Of a stretch of DNA of 64,000 nt, positions 25,848-34,851 are shown one piece after another (positions within the stretch are counted from its first letter, which is position 1; every line of letters begins with the position of its first letter). Under the pieces are notes generated by a model, which was given only the letters and a program-made list of their open reading frames with translations, was not told the origin of the DNA and did no database searches. Source of the DNA: Deltaproteobacteria bacterium (lineage in GTDB: Bacteria; Myxococcota; Kuafuiibacteriia; Kuafuiibacteriales; Kuafuiibacteriaceae); NCBI GenBank assembly GCA_016703535.1, contig JADJBV010000002.1, positions 1,860,001 to 1,924,000 on the forward strand, in the 5' to 3' direction. Position numbers and translations under genes: made by a program.

Positions 25848-26327
25848 GTGGGCGCCGATTGGTTGATGTGGGTCTGGTTCGGCCTGGGGGCTTTGCTCCT
25901 GGTGGCCGAGCTGGTGATGCCGGGACTGGTGGTGGTCTTCTTGGGGGCCGCGGCCCTTTTGGTGGCGGGTCTCCTGGGCTTGGGCGTGATCGACAGCCTG
26001 GTGGCCTCGGTGATCGCCTGGATGGGGCTTTCGGTCGGCTTGACGCTGAGCCTGCGGAGCTTCCTGGTAAAACGGTTGCCGAGTGAGAGCCGGCGAGCGC
26101 TGACCGAAGAAGCGATCCAATCCTTCGGGGCCGAAGTCCAGGTGCTCGAGTTGATCAACGAAAACGACAGCACCGACCGCATCCGCTACCAGGGCACCAC
26201 TTGGCCGGCGATCTCCACCCACGGCGAGATCCGCCCCGGCGAGATGGCCCGGCTGGTGGCACGCCAAAACCTGGCCTGGCTGGTCGAGCGGGTCCCCGAG
26301 GCGCTCGCCGAGAAGAACGGAGACTGA
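25848..26327 (+). CDS. NfeD-like membrane protein (short form, partner of stomatins)
   Basis: 159 residues from a GTG at 25848; an ATG at 25866 is also possible and would keep the first helix. Two to three hydrophobic helices (WVWFGLGALLLVAELV, FLGAAALLVAGLLGL) are followed by a soluble OB-fold C-terminus (IRYQGTTWPAISTHGEIRPG). This is the short NfeD1b plan, lacking the serine protease domain. NfeD genes typically sit beside stomatin-like genes; here the first stomatin starts 3 bases downstream. Confidence 0.88.
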   Translation: MGADWLMWVWFGLGALLLVAELVMPGLVVVFLGAAALLVAGLLGLGVIDSLVASVIAWMGLSVGLTLSLRSFLVKRLPSESRRALTEEAIQSFGAEVQVLELINENDSTDRIRYQGTTWPAISTHGEIRPGEMARLVARQNLAWLVERVPEALAEKNGD

Positions 26328-26330
26328 GTC

Positions 26331-27284
26331 ATGGATTGGATCTTCCCTCTCTTTACGGTGGCCTTCGTCGCCACCCTGTTCTTCCTCTCTCGCACCTTCA
26401 TCGTGGTGCCGATGCGCCAGAACGTGATCAAGGAGCGGGTCGGCAAGTTCGACGGCGTGCTCAAGCCCGGCTTTCACTTCCTGATCCCCTTCGTCGATCG
26501 AGCGGCCTACGTGCACGAGATGCGGGAGCAGGTGATCGACATCCCGCCCCAGACCTGCATCACCCGGGACAACATCCAGGTCGACGTCGACGGCATCGTC
26601 TATTTGAAGGTGATGGACCCGACCAAGGCCAGCTACGGCATCGGTAACTACAAGTTGGCCTCCATCAACCTGGCCCAGACCACCATGCGCTCCGAGATCG
26701 GCAAGTTGTCCCTCGACGAGACCTTCGTGGAGCGCGAGATCATCAACGACAACATCGTTCGGGAGATCGACAAGGCCAGCGAACCTTGGGGCATCAAGAT
26801 GATCCGCTACGAGATCCGGAACATCACGCCCTCTCGCCGGGTGATCGAGACCATGGAGAAGCAGATGGAGGCCGAACGCCAAAAGCGCGCGGCGATCACC
26901 GTCTCGGCCGGTCAACGAGAGGCCAAGATCCAGATCTCCGAAGGTGAACGCCAGGAGGCGGTCAACCTCTCTCAGGGTGAAAAGCAGCGGCGCATCAACG
27001 AGGCCGACGGCCAAGCCGCCGAGATCCGCTTGATCGCCGAGGCCCAGTCGGAGGGCATCCGGATGATCGCCGACGCCATCCAAAAACCCGGCGGTGAGCT
27101 GGCGGTGCGCACCCAGCTGGTGGAGCAGTACCTGGGTGAGCTGGGCCGCATCCTCCAGCACGCCCAGGTGTCGGTGGTCCCCACCCAAGCCGCCGGCGTT
27201 CGGGCCCTCCTCGAGGGCGTCTCTCAGATGGCCAACAAGATCGGCGGCGCTCCTGGCCCCGGCCCGACCAAGTTGGGGAAGTAG
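26331..27284 (+). CDS. Stomatin/prohibitin-like SPFH protein 1 (QmcA-like)
   Basis: 317 residues. One N-terminal membrane helix, then an SPFH/band-7 domain (about 20-180; VVPMRQNVIKERVGKFDG, KPGFHFLIPFVD). A long helical segment rich in Glu/Gln/Arg/Ala follows (about 180-260), and then a hydrophobic C-terminal patch. SPFH proteins oligomerise into membrane cages or microdomains and often chaperone membrane proteins or proteases. It forms an operon with NfeD upstream and a second SPFH paralogue 12 bases downstream. Confidence 0.92.
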   Translation: MDWIFPLFTVAFVATLFFLSRTFIVVPMRQNVIKERVGKFDGVLKPGFHFLIPFVDRAAYVHEMREQVIDIPPQTCITRDNIQVDVDGIVYLKVMDPTKASYGIGNYKLASINLAQTTMRSEIGKLSLDETFVEREIINDNIVREIDKASEPWGIKMIRYEIRNITPSRRVIETMEKQMEAERQKRAAITVSAGQREAKIQISEGERQEAVNLSQGEKQRRINEADGQAAEIRLIAEAQSEGIRMIADAIQKPGGELAVRTQLVEQYLGELGRILQHAQVSVVPTQAAGVRALLEGVSQMANKIGGAPGPGPTKLGK

Positions 27285-27296
27285 AGGAACCACACC

Positions 27297-28328
27297 ATGG
27301 GAATCTTCACCGTCAGCATCTGGCTCATCCTCTTCCTCTACGTCTCCTTCAAGTTCGCCCGCTGCATCCGCATGGTGCCGACCCAATCGGCTTACATCGT
27401 GGAGCGGCTTGGCCAGTACAACCGCACCTTGGGCCCCGGCTTTCACGTGCTGGTGCCGTTCCTCGACCGGGTCGTCTCCATTCAACAGCTCAAGGAAGAG
27501 TCGATGGAGGTGCCGCCTCAGGACTGCTTCACCAAAGACAACGTCAAGGTGGAGGTCGACGGCATCCTCTATCTTTCGGTGACCAACGCGGAGGCCGCTT
27601 GTTACGGCGTGACCGACTACCGCTTCGCCGCGGTGCAGTTGGCCCAGACCACCACCCGTTCGGTGATCGGCACCTTGGAGCTCGATCGCACCTTCGAAGA
27701 GCGGGACCTGATCAACAGCCGGGTGATCGGTGTCTTGTCCGAGGTCGGACAAGGCTGGGGCATCCGGGTGCACCGTTATGAAGTGAAGAACATCGTGCCG
27801 CCGCCTTCGGTGCGGGACGCGATGGAGCGGCAGATGGGCGCCGAGCGGGATCGCCGGGCCCTGATGGCTGGCGCCGAAGGTCAAAAGACGGCGCGGATCA
27901 ACGACAGCCAAGGCCGCATGCAAGAGGCCATCAACCGCTCCGAAGGTGAGATGCGTCGCCGGATCAACGAGGCCGAAGGTAAGGCCGCCGAGATCTTGGC
28001 CTTGGCCCGGGCCACCGCAGAATCTATTGAAAAGATCGGATCCGCGGTCGCCGATCCGGGCGGCGTGGCGGCCACCAACCTCCGCCTGTCGCAACTTTAC
28101 TTGCAGAAGCTCGGGAACCTGGCCCAGGGCCGCACCACCGTGATGTTGCCCTCGGATCTGTCGGCCGTAGAGCCGCTCCTCGACGCAATGGGCATCGATC
28201 CGACCAACATCCCGGTGACCAACTCCGCCCCAGTGGCCCGGGCTCGGGTGGTGCCGGACCGCCGCTCGATCCCCGCCGAAACCACCGAAATGGGCACCAT
28301 GCCTTCGGCGCCCGCGGATCGGGAGTGA
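27297..28328 (+). CDS. Stomatin/prohibitin-like SPFH protein 2
   Basis: 343 residues, clearly paralogous to the preceding gene over its whole length. It shares the N-terminal helix, MVPTQSAYIVERLGQYNR, GPGFHVLVPFLDR and a Glu/Arg-rich coiled-coil region. The C-terminal tail is about 25 residues longer and Pro/Ala-rich. The pair probably forms mixed assemblies with the NfeD protein; hetero-oligomers are known for prohibitins, but that this pair does so is inference. Confidence 0.9.
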   Translation: MGIFTVSIWLILFLYVSFKFARCIRMVPTQSAYIVERLGQYNRTLGPGFHVLVPFLDRVVSIQQLKEESMEVPPQDCFTKDNVKVEVDGILYLSVTNAEAACYGVTDYRFAAVQLAQTTTRSVIGTLELDRTFEERDLINSRVIGVLSEVGQGWGIRVHRYEVKNIVPPPSVRDAMERQMGAERDRRALMAGAEGQKTARINDSQGRMQEAINRSEGEMRRRINEAEGKAAEILALARATAESIEKIGSAVADPGGVAATNLRLSQLYLQKLGNLAQGRTTVMLPSDLSAVEPLLDAMGIDPTNIPVTNSAPVARARVVPDRRSIPAETTEMGTMPSAPADRE

Positions 28329-28331
28329 ACC

Positions 28332-29750
28332 TCACTCCCCGGAGAGCCGCAGCCATCGCAGCGTGCGGCCTTGATCGGGCACCGGGATCCCAATGTCGTC
28401 GAACTTGAACGCCGAGATCGCGTAAGCGTCTCCCAGCGGTTGGATCATGGAGATGTCGGCCAAGCCGGCTCGCTCCAGGCCACAAGCTGCGAGGTCCCGG
28501 AGGAGGCCGATATAACCGTCGGCGCCGCCCAGCAGCAGGAAGGGAGGCGCCTCAAACATGGCGTAGGTCACCAGCCGGACGTCTTTGCGGCTGAGGCCCC
28601 CACCCTCAGCCAACACGACCCCTGATTCGTTCAACTCAAGGACCCGATCGACTCCACCTCCACCTTGGCAGGCCACGGCCGCCCTCCCGTTGGCCCGGAG
28701 GAGCCCGGCGCTATAGGTCCCGCAGCCGGGGAGGGTCTGCTCCTCAAACTCCCCATCTCTGAAGAAGACCAGGTGAGGACCGCGGCCCGTGAACAGCCCT
28801 CGGTCTGGCCCGAGCCAGGTGATTCGCCAGGCGTCACACGCCAAACCGGGTGGGCAATCACCGAAAGAGTCTGGCAACGGGTGGCTCGTCCACTGCGGGT
28901 CACCTTCGTTCCACAGGAAGAACTTTCGCCCCAAGCCATCGGCGGCAGGGTAGGGCGCGATCGCCATCAGCTGCACGCGTCCGTCCACCAGGCCTCCGTC
29001 CAGGTGCACGGGGGTCACTGGGGTTTGGGTGCTGGTCCCCACCACTTGGATCTCGTTGGTGTCTCTATCGTCGAGGCGCCGGAGAAACATCCCGTAGCCC
29101 GTCAACCAGTTTCGGCCCAGGCGGTCCCGAAAGCCGGCGCTGTAGTCGGCCGGCCGGTCGGCATTGCTGATCAAGGTGGCGGTGCGATCGGCGTTCAACG
29201 AAAATCGGAAACCGTGGCCCGTGGCGGCCAAGATCTCGGCGCCTCGAGGGAGGATCACCGCCACCTCACCGACCTCTTCGCCCGCCGTGGTCTTCGGAAG
29301 GACCGTCGCTTCGGGCTGGGGGTCCAGTCGTGGACAGAACCCGACCATTGGGTTCGGTCGGCGGAGCGCGGCCAACGTGGGCGGAACCTCACTCACGGCG
29401 ACCCAAACGTCCGCGTTTTTTCCTCGAACTTCGGTCGTCACGACCCTCGCCGGTTGGCCCAAGGGGAGGAGCGGAATCGATCCGTCGGCCACCAAATCCT
29501 GACGGCCCGCCGACCAACCGAGTTCGGTGAGGCTCAGTCGCAGGAACGCGACGGTCACCGAAAGAACTCCAGCGTTGGACTGAGGCAGCGCCGGGCCCCC
29601 GCCCGCCTCGAAGGCATAGGCGCTGACCGCGGCCGGGCCGCTGACCACGATCAACATGGTCCGCTCTTCGGCCTGGGGGTCTGGCCACTGGATGGCGGCC
29701 GGCTCCAGGCACCCGACCAGCCCCAGGAGCAGCAGCACTGGCCCGCGCAC
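28332..29750 (-). CDS. Lipoprotein of unknown function, predicted beta-propeller C-terminus
   Basis: 472 residues from a GTG at 29750, chosen because it creates a canonical lipoprotein signal (VLLLLGLVGC). The region upstream in frame has no coding character. The first 170 residues contain beta-rich segments (TMLIVVSGPAAVSAYAFE). The rest has repeated units (FFLWNEGDPQW, LVFFRDGEFEEQ, FLLLGGADGYIGLL) that suggest a propeller. Three Cys pairs are present. It is convergent with the second stomatin gene with 3 bases between, and divergent from the amidohydrolase. Confidence 0.65.
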   Translation of the reverse strand: MRGPVLLLLGLVGCLEPAAIQWPDPQAEERTMLIVVSGPAAVSAYAFEAGGGPALPQSNAGVLSVTVAFLRLSLTELGWSAGRQDLVADGSIPLLPLGQPARVVTTEVRGKNADVWVAVSEVPPTLAALRRPNPMVGFCPRLDPQPEATVLPKTTAGEEVGEVAVILPRGAEILAATGHGFRFSLNADRTATLISNADRPADYSAGFRDRLGRNWLTGYGMFLRRLDDRDTNEIQVVGTSTQTPVTPVHLDGGLVDGRVQLMAIAPYPAADGLGRKFFLWNEGDPQWTSHPLPDSFGDCPPGLACDAWRITWLGPDRGLFTGRGPHLVFFRDGEFEEQTLPGCGTYSAGLLRANGRAAVACQGGGGVDRVLELNESGVVLAEGGGLSRKDVRLVTYAMFEAPPFLLLGGADGYIGLLRDLAACGLERAGLADISMIQPLGDAYAISAFKFDDIGIPVPDQGRTLRWLRLSGE

Positions 29751-29828
29751 CGCCCACGACTGTGGGCCTTCGAGGCTCCGGGGACAAGGTGGGTTGACTC
29801 GCTGGGGCCACGAACCGACAACAAGGAG

Positions 29829-31640
29829 ATGGCCGAACCCTTCGACCTGGTGATCGAAAACGGCCTCTACTTCGATGGTCGGGGCAGCCCGGCGGTGCCC
29901 CGTCATGTGGCCATCCGGGGCGATCGGGTGGTGGCCGTCGCCCAGGAACCTTGGCCGGTTGGGGCCGCGCTCCGCCGCATCGACGCCACCGGCCGCTGGA
30001 TCACGCCAGGCTTCGTGGACCTCCACACCCACTACGACGCTGAGGTCGAGGTCACGCCTGGGCTCGCCGAGTCGGTGCGGCACGGCGTCACCACCGTGAT
30101 GCTCGGCAGCTGCTCCTTGTCCTTGGCCCTGGGCACGCCCGAAGATCTGGCCGATCAGTTCTGCCGGGTCGAAGCCATCCCCTACGACATCGTCCGCCCG
30201 CTCCTCGAGCAGAAGAAGACCTGGAGCACCCTCACCGAATATTTTCAGCACCTGGGTCAACTCCCGCTGGGGCCCAACGTCACTTCCTTCGTCGGGCACT
30301 CGGCGCTGCGGGCCCACGTGATGGGCATGGAGCGCAGCCTAGAGAAGGAGGTCCGCCCCAGCGAAGACGAGCTCCGCCGTATGGAGCAGATCCTGATCGA
30401 GGGCTTGGACCAAGGGTACCTGGGCCTTTCGGTGCAGACCTTGCCTTGGGACAAGATCGGCGGGAGCCGCTCGATCCGCAGCCGGCCTTTGCCCTCCACC
30501 TTCGCCCGTTGGTCCGAATATCGCCGCCTCACCAAGATCCTGCGAGCCCGGGCGCGGATCTTCCAGGGTGTGCCCAACGTCTCCACCAAGTGGAACGTGA
30601 TCCTCTTCTTGCTGGAGAGTGTGGGGCTGTTGCGGCCGTCCCTCAAGACCACGGTGATCTCCATGATGGACACCCGGGCCAACCGAGGCATCGCCCACCT
30701 GATCGGCGGCTTGTCTCAGCTCTTCAACCAGGTGTTTGGCGCCGACTTCAAGTGGCAGGCCCTGCCCGAGGTCTTCGATCTGTGGGCCGACGGCATCGAT
30801 CTGGTGGTGTTCGAGGAGTTTGGGGCGGGCGCGGCCGCTTTGCACCTGGCCGACCCCGAGGCCCGAAAGCGCCTGTTGTCCGACCCCGAGTACCGCCAGT
30901 GGTTCAAGGATCAGTGGCGCTCCAAGTTGTTGCCCAAGGTCTTTCACCGGGACTTCAACCAGTCGGAGATCTTGCGGTGCCCGGATCGCAGCGTGGTCGG
31001 GAGGTCCTTCGCCGAGGTGGCCAAGGCCCGAGGCCAAGACGTCACCCAGACCTTCCTCGATCTCTGCATCGAACACGGCGATCGCCTGCGTTGGTACACG
31101 GTGATGGCCAACGATCGGCGAGAGGAGCTGGAGTTCATCGTGGCCCACCCCGACGTGTTGATCGGCTTCTCCGACGCCGGCGCCCACCTTCGGAACATGG
31201 CCCACTACAACTTCCCGCTCCGCCTGTTGCGTTTGGTGGTCGAGGCCGAACGCCGCGGTGAACCGTTCATGAGCAAAGAGCGGGCGGTGGAGCGGGTCAC
31301 CGGCGAACTCGGCGCTTGGTTGGGCATCGACGCCGGCGTGTTGGAGGTCGGCGGCCGGGCCGATCTGGTGGTGCTGGATCCAACGCGCCTTGGGCCCGAG
31401 CTGGACGTGCCGCTGGAGTCGCCGATGCCGCGTTTTGGCAACTTCGTCCGTTTGGTCAACCAGAACCGAGCGGTGGAGTGGGTGTTGATCGGCGGCCGGG
31501 TGGCGGTGGAGGCGGGACAAACCGCGCCTGCGTTGGGCGTGGAGCCGGGCTTTGGCCAGGTGCTCCGGGCCGGGCAACGCACCGAACCCCGGAGTTCGGT
31601 GGTTCAGCCGTTGAGAGACGCCATCCCGGCGCTCGGGTAA
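29829..31640 (+). CDS. N-acyl-D-amino-acid deacylase family amidohydrolase
   Basis: 603 residues from the ATG at 29829. The amidohydrolase fold is shown by the metal-site motif VDLHTHYDAEVEV, the GHSALR segment and the late Asp in GFSDAGAHLRNM. The C-terminal beta-sandwich is closed by VGGRADLVVLDP. The family (amidohydro_3, D-aminoacylases) deacylates N-acyl-D-amino acids, and many members are uncharacterised. No signal peptide is present. An AAGGAG motif lies directly against the start codon, closer than ideal, so an upstream start cannot be excluded. It overlaps the aldo/keto reductase gene at its 3' end by 37 bases, convergently. Confidence 0.85.
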   Translation: MAEPFDLVIENGLYFDGRGSPAVPRHVAIRGDRVVAVAQEPWPVGAALRRIDATGRWITPGFVDLHTHYDAEVEVTPGLAESVRHGVTTVMLGSCSLSLALGTPEDLADQFCRVEAIPYDIVRPLLEQKKTWSTLTEYFQHLGQLPLGPNVTSFVGHSALRAHVMGMERSLEKEVRPSEDELRRMEQILIEGLDQGYLGLSVQTLPWDKIGGSRSIRSRPLPSTFARWSEYRRLTKILRARARIFQGVPNVSTKWNVILFLLESVGLLRPSLKTTVISMMDTRANRGIAHLIGGLSQLFNQVFGADFKWQALPEVFDLWADGIDLVVFEEFGAGAAALHLADPEARKRLLSDPEYRQWFKDQWRSKLLPKVFHRDFNQSEILRCPDRSVVGRSFAEVAKARGQDVTQTFLDLCIEHGDRLRWYTVMANDRREELEFIVAHPDVLIGFSDAGAHLRNMAHYNFPLRLLRLVVEAERRGEPFMSKERAVERVTGELGAWLGIDAGVLEVGGRADLVVLDPTRLGPELDVPLESPMPRFGNFVRLVNQNRAVEWVLIGGRVAVEAGQTAPALGVEPGFGQVLRAGQRTEPRSSVVQPLRDAIPALG

Positions 31641-32590
31641 CGTTCACCCGCCGCCACGCCAAGGGGCGCCGCGGCGTCGAGGCTCGCCAGCTCCTTCGCG
31701 GTCAACACCACCTCGGCCGCCTTGGCGTTCTCCTCCAGCCGCGCCAACTTTTTGGTGCCGGGGATGGTCAACAGGCGCGGGTTTTTTCCGAGCACCCAAG
31801 CGAGGGCCACTTGAGCGACGGTGGCCCGCTTCTCGGCGGCGACCCCCTCGATGACCTTCACCAACTTCAGGTTCTGCTCCAGGTTGTCGCCGCTGAAGCG
31901 GGGCGCGACCCGGCGGTAGTCGTTGGGCGCCAGGTCGTTGGCGGAGCGGATCGCGCCGGTCAAGAAGCCGCGCCCGAGCGGGCTGTAGGCCACGAAGCTG
32001 ATCCCGAGTTCATCGCAGGTCTGGAACAACTCTTGTTCGGGCTCCCGACTCCACAACGAATATTCGGTTTGAAGTGCGCTGATCGGGTGCACCAGGTGGG
32101 CGCGCCGTAGCGTGGCGGGAGAGGCTTCGCTGAGGCCCAACCAACGCACCTTGCCGGCCTTCACCAGCTCACCCATGGCCCCGACCGTGTCCTCGATCGG
32201 CACGCTGCGATCGACCCGGTGTTGGTAGTAGAGGTCGATGGTCTCGACACCCAAACGCTGCAGGCTCGCGTCGCAGGCCGCCTTGACGTATTCGGGGCGG
32301 CCGCTGATGCCCAAGAAGCTGCCGTCTTGACCGCGCTGGATCGCGAACTTGGTAGCGATCACCGCCCTGTCGCGGCGGCCCTTCAAGGCCCGACCCAGGA
32401 GCTGTTCGTTGTGGCCGACCCCGTACATGTCGGCGGTGTCGAAGAAGTTGATCCCCAACTCCAAGGCCCGGTGGATCACCGCGATCGACGTCGCCTCGTC
32501 GGCCGGCCCGTAGAACTCGGACATCCCCATGCAACCGAGGCCGATCGCCGAAGCGGAAGTGCCAGTGTTCCCCAAGGTGCGCTTTTGCAT
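31604..32590 (-). CDS. Aldo/keto reductase (YajO/AKR13-like)
   Basis: 328 residues. Typical AKR barrel with the catalytic Asp and Tyr in FFDTADMYGVG, Lys in VIATKFAI and His in LYYQHRVD. The NADPH-binding C-terminus contains IPGTKKLARLEEN. The N-terminus LGNTGTSASAIGLGCMGMSE is characteristic of the AKR13-type enzymes that reduce aldehydes and ketones. No signal peptide, so cytoplasmic. It is divergent from the large lipoprotein gene at 32.7 kb. Confidence 0.92.
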   Translation of the reverse strand: MQKRTLGNTGTSASAIGLGCMGMSEFYGPADEATSIAVIHRALELGINFFDTADMYGVGHNEQLLGRALKGRRDRAVIATKFAIQRGQDGSFLGISGRPEYVKAACDASLQRLGVETIDLYYQHRVDRSVPIEDTVGAMGELVKAGKVRWLGLSEASPATLRRAHLVHPISALQTEYSLWSREPEQELFQTCDELGISFVAYSPLGRGFLTGAIRSANDLAPNDYRRVAPRFSGDNLEQNLKLVKVIEGVAAEKRATVAQVALAWVLGKNPRLLTIPGTKKLARLEENAKAAEVVLTAKELASLDAAAPLGVAAGERYPSAGMASLNG

Positions 32591-32661
32591 GCGCGCACCC
32601 TAGGCCAGGGGGGCAGGGGAGGGGAGGGGGCCGTGGACGGGCCGCCCCGGCCGGCGGGCGA

Positions 32662-32708
32662 TTGACATTCGGGGGCCAGTCGATCCAAAGGGATGTTGCG
32701 CCGCAACA
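32662..32708 (+). promoter_or_regulatory. Possible promoter and operator ahead of the 571-residue lipoprotein gene
   Basis: A perfect TTGACA lies at 32662-32667, but no good -10 is seen at 16-18 bases. Downstream, TGTTGCG-C-CGCAACA (32694-32708) is a perfect inverted repeat with 7-base arms, placed 18 bases before the ATG. It could be an operator or a leader hairpin. Confidence 0.35.
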
Positions 32709-32726
32709 CAGAGGGGATTCGATTAA

Positions 32727-34442
32727 ATGCGACTACTTAGACCAGCCGGGGCCCTCCTTGTTTTTGCCATTGCACAGGCCGCCTGCGCCCCCTCCGGCGA
32801 GCCCCTGATCCTCCGCTTGGACGGCAGCGTCAGCGCCGACACCGGCGTGCGCCCCAACGACGGCGCGGTCCCCTTGGACGCCGGCTTTACGCCCGACGGT
32901 GAGCCCGTGGACACCGGCGCCCCAGTCCCCGACAGCGGCAACCCACCCTTCGACGGGGGCGTCGGAGTGGACAGCGGCCAACCCGTGCCGGACTCGGGCG
33001 TGATCGGCGCTGACACCGGGCCGCGCCCCGACGGCGGTCGTCCGCCACCTTCGGGCGCACCGTACGCCCACGCCTCCGAGGCGGTGCATGAACTCGAAGA
33101 GGTCTTCGATCTCCGGGGCCGCTACGGCGTGGCCTTGGCCGGGGGCCACTTGATCGCGGCCAACGCCCAAGGGGGCTCGACCTTCCCTCGGGAGACGACC
33201 TTGAGCTCGAGTGGCCAGCTCCAGATCCCCGCGGGCGCCACCGTTCGTCACGCCTTCCTTTGGTACTCGGGCATCATCTTCCTCAAGCCGGGCAACACCG
33301 GGCAAGGTGACTACACCGCGGATCGGGGCGGGGACCTGGACGACGCCGCCGACGTGGCCGCCAACGGGATCAGCTTCAGCCTCAACGGCGGCAGCTACGG
33401 GCCCTTCGATCCCACCACCCGCACGCCCCCCAACCCCTCCAACGTCGGCAGCCAGAGCCAACTTTCGGGCGAAGCCTTGGACTTCAGCTTCGGCACCTGG
33501 ACCGGGATCCGGGAGTCGGTCTGGGCCAACCGCTTGGACATCACCGGTCTATTCAATGGAGTGACGGGCGCCGTCCCGATCACCGTCAACCCGCCGGAGC
33601 GCCTGGATCTCAACGGCAACAACGCCACCAGCAACGGCGGCAACCCGGCGGGCAACACCCGCTACAACAGCTGCAGCGGCGCGGCCTCTTGGGCGGTGAT
33701 GGTGATCTACGAAGAGGCCAGCTTGCCCGAAAAGAACCTGGTGTTGATGGACGGAGGCTTCGCCCGGGCCTGGGACTACGTCTTCTTTCACAACGGCACC
33801 TGGAAGCGCCCCAAGGTGCGGGTCGATCACGCCCCGATCCAACCCGGCGCCAAGTTCTACACCTACGTACCCTCGGGCAACGCGGTGGGGAGCTCTTTGC
33901 CCGGCAACCCCGCTTGCACTTGTGGCTGCGGCGGCTTCTACACCTTGAAGAACCAGTCCGGGGGCCTCGGCCTCAACAGCTACTTCTCCAACACCCACGA
34001 AGACCCGCCGGCGGCGGTGGGTGATCCGATGCACCGGGATCGGACCAACGGGCCCTGGTACCTGCACAACGGTGGGTTGTTCCAGAGCGTGACCGGCAAC
34101 GACTGGACCCTGTTCCAGTCGGCCGACATCTACACCGAGTTCCCCAACCTCTACGAAGGCAACAGCGCCCCGGCCGCGGACAACACCAACCCGGTGACCA
34201 ACGAAGACGACCCGGACGCCTCCCACGACACCTACGCCGGCCACCCCTGGAACGGTCGGGGCACGGTGCGGTACCACGCCAGCGGCAACGCCATCAGCCT
34301 GATCGAGGTGACGCTGGATCCGTCCCGGATCGTGCCCGGCGAAACCAGCTCCTACGTCTACTTGAAGGGTGACCAGAAGGACGTCTGGAAGCCGCAACAC
34401 ATCGTCAGCATGAAGTGGTTGCTGCTCGAGACCCCGCTGTGA
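32727..34442 (+). CDS. Large secreted lipoprotein with Asp/Gly-rich linker
   Basis: 571 residues. A signal peptide ends AIAQAAC (degenerate lipobox). A low-complexity linker to about residue 110 is built of DTGVxPDxG-like units. A large beta-rich domain follows (GRYGVALAGGHLIAANAQGG, WAVMVIYEEASLPEKNLVLM) with a Cys cluster near residue 400 (ACTCGCGG). No family is recognised with confidence; the fold may be a carbohydrate- or surface-binding sandwich. Located alone between divergent and co-directional genes. Confidence 0.7.
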   Translation: MRLLRPAGALLVFAIAQAACAPSGEPLILRLDGSVSADTGVRPNDGAVPLDAGFTPDGEPVDTGAPVPDSGNPPFDGGVGVDSGQPVPDSGVIGADTGPRPDGGRPPPSGAPYAHASEAVHELEEVFDLRGRYGVALAGGHLIAANAQGGSTFPRETTLSSSGQLQIPAGATVRHAFLWYSGIIFLKPGNTGQGDYTADRGGDLDDAADVAANGISFSLNGGSYGPFDPTTRTPPNPSNVGSQSQLSGEALDFSFGTWTGIRESVWANRLDITGLFNGVTGAVPITVNPPERLDLNGNNATSNGGNPAGNTRYNSCSGAASWAVMVIYEEASLPEKNLVLMDGGFARAWDYVFFHNGTWKRPKVRVDHAPIQPGAKFYTYVPSGNAVGSSLPGNPACTCGCGGFYTLKNQSGGLGLNSYFSNTHEDPPAAVGDPMHRDRTNGPWYLHNGGLFQSVTGNDWTLFQSADIYTEFPNLYEGNSAPAADNTNPVTNEDDPDASHDTYAGHPWNGRGTVRYHASGNAISLIEVTLDPSRIVPGETSSYVYLKGDQKDVWKPQHIVSMKWLLLETPL

Positions 34443-34449
34443 GGCGAAC

Positions 34450-34851
34450 ATGAACGTGGCGGTCGGACAGGTGCTGGAGCTCCAGCGCACCTTCACCCAA
34501 GAGGACTACGATCGTTGCGCCGCCCTGACCGGCGACGACAACCCGATCCACGTCGATCCCGAGTTCTGCAAGACCACCCGCTTTGGGCGGACCTTGGCCC
34601 ACGGCATGTTGTTGTACGGCGTGATCTCCGGTGCCATCGCTGGGCTCGATCCAGGGCGGCCGTACCAACAGATCGATCAACAGCTGAAGTTCCCGGGGCC
34701 CACCTTCACCGGTGAGGTGATGACCATCCGCCTCACGGTGGTTCGGGTGGAGCGAGACATCATGGAGCTCGACGCCTTGATCTTTCGGCCCGACGGCGGG
34801 CCGGCCTGTGAAGGGCGCACCACCGTGCGTTGGCTGCAGGTGTTGTCGTGA
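34450..34851 (+). CDS. MaoC-like dehydratase 1
   Basis: 133 residues, a single hot-dog fold. The hydratase signature is clear: YDRCAALTGDDNPIHVDPEF with catalytic Asp and His, then GRTLAHGMLLYGVISG. Relatives hydrate (R)-specific enoyl-CoA or act in hydroxyacyl-ACP dehydration. Its stop overlaps the second MaoC gene (GTGA), so the two are coupled and may form a heterodimer like the HadAB-type dehydratases. The gene lies 7 bases after the lipoprotein stop. Confidence 0.9.
   Translation: MNVAVGQVLELQRTFTQEDYDRCAALTGDDNPIHVDPEFCKTTRFGRTLAHGMLLYGVISGAIAGLDPGRPYQQIDQQLKFPGPTFTGEVMTIRLTVVRVERDIMELDALIFRPDGGPACEGRTTVRWLQVLS

Noticed and set aside
25849..28094. Long minus-strand frame opposite the nfeD and stomatin genes
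   Set aside because: The plus-strand genes have clear families, starts and spacing; the minus frame is motif-free and rich in His, Asp and Leu, an antisense artefact.
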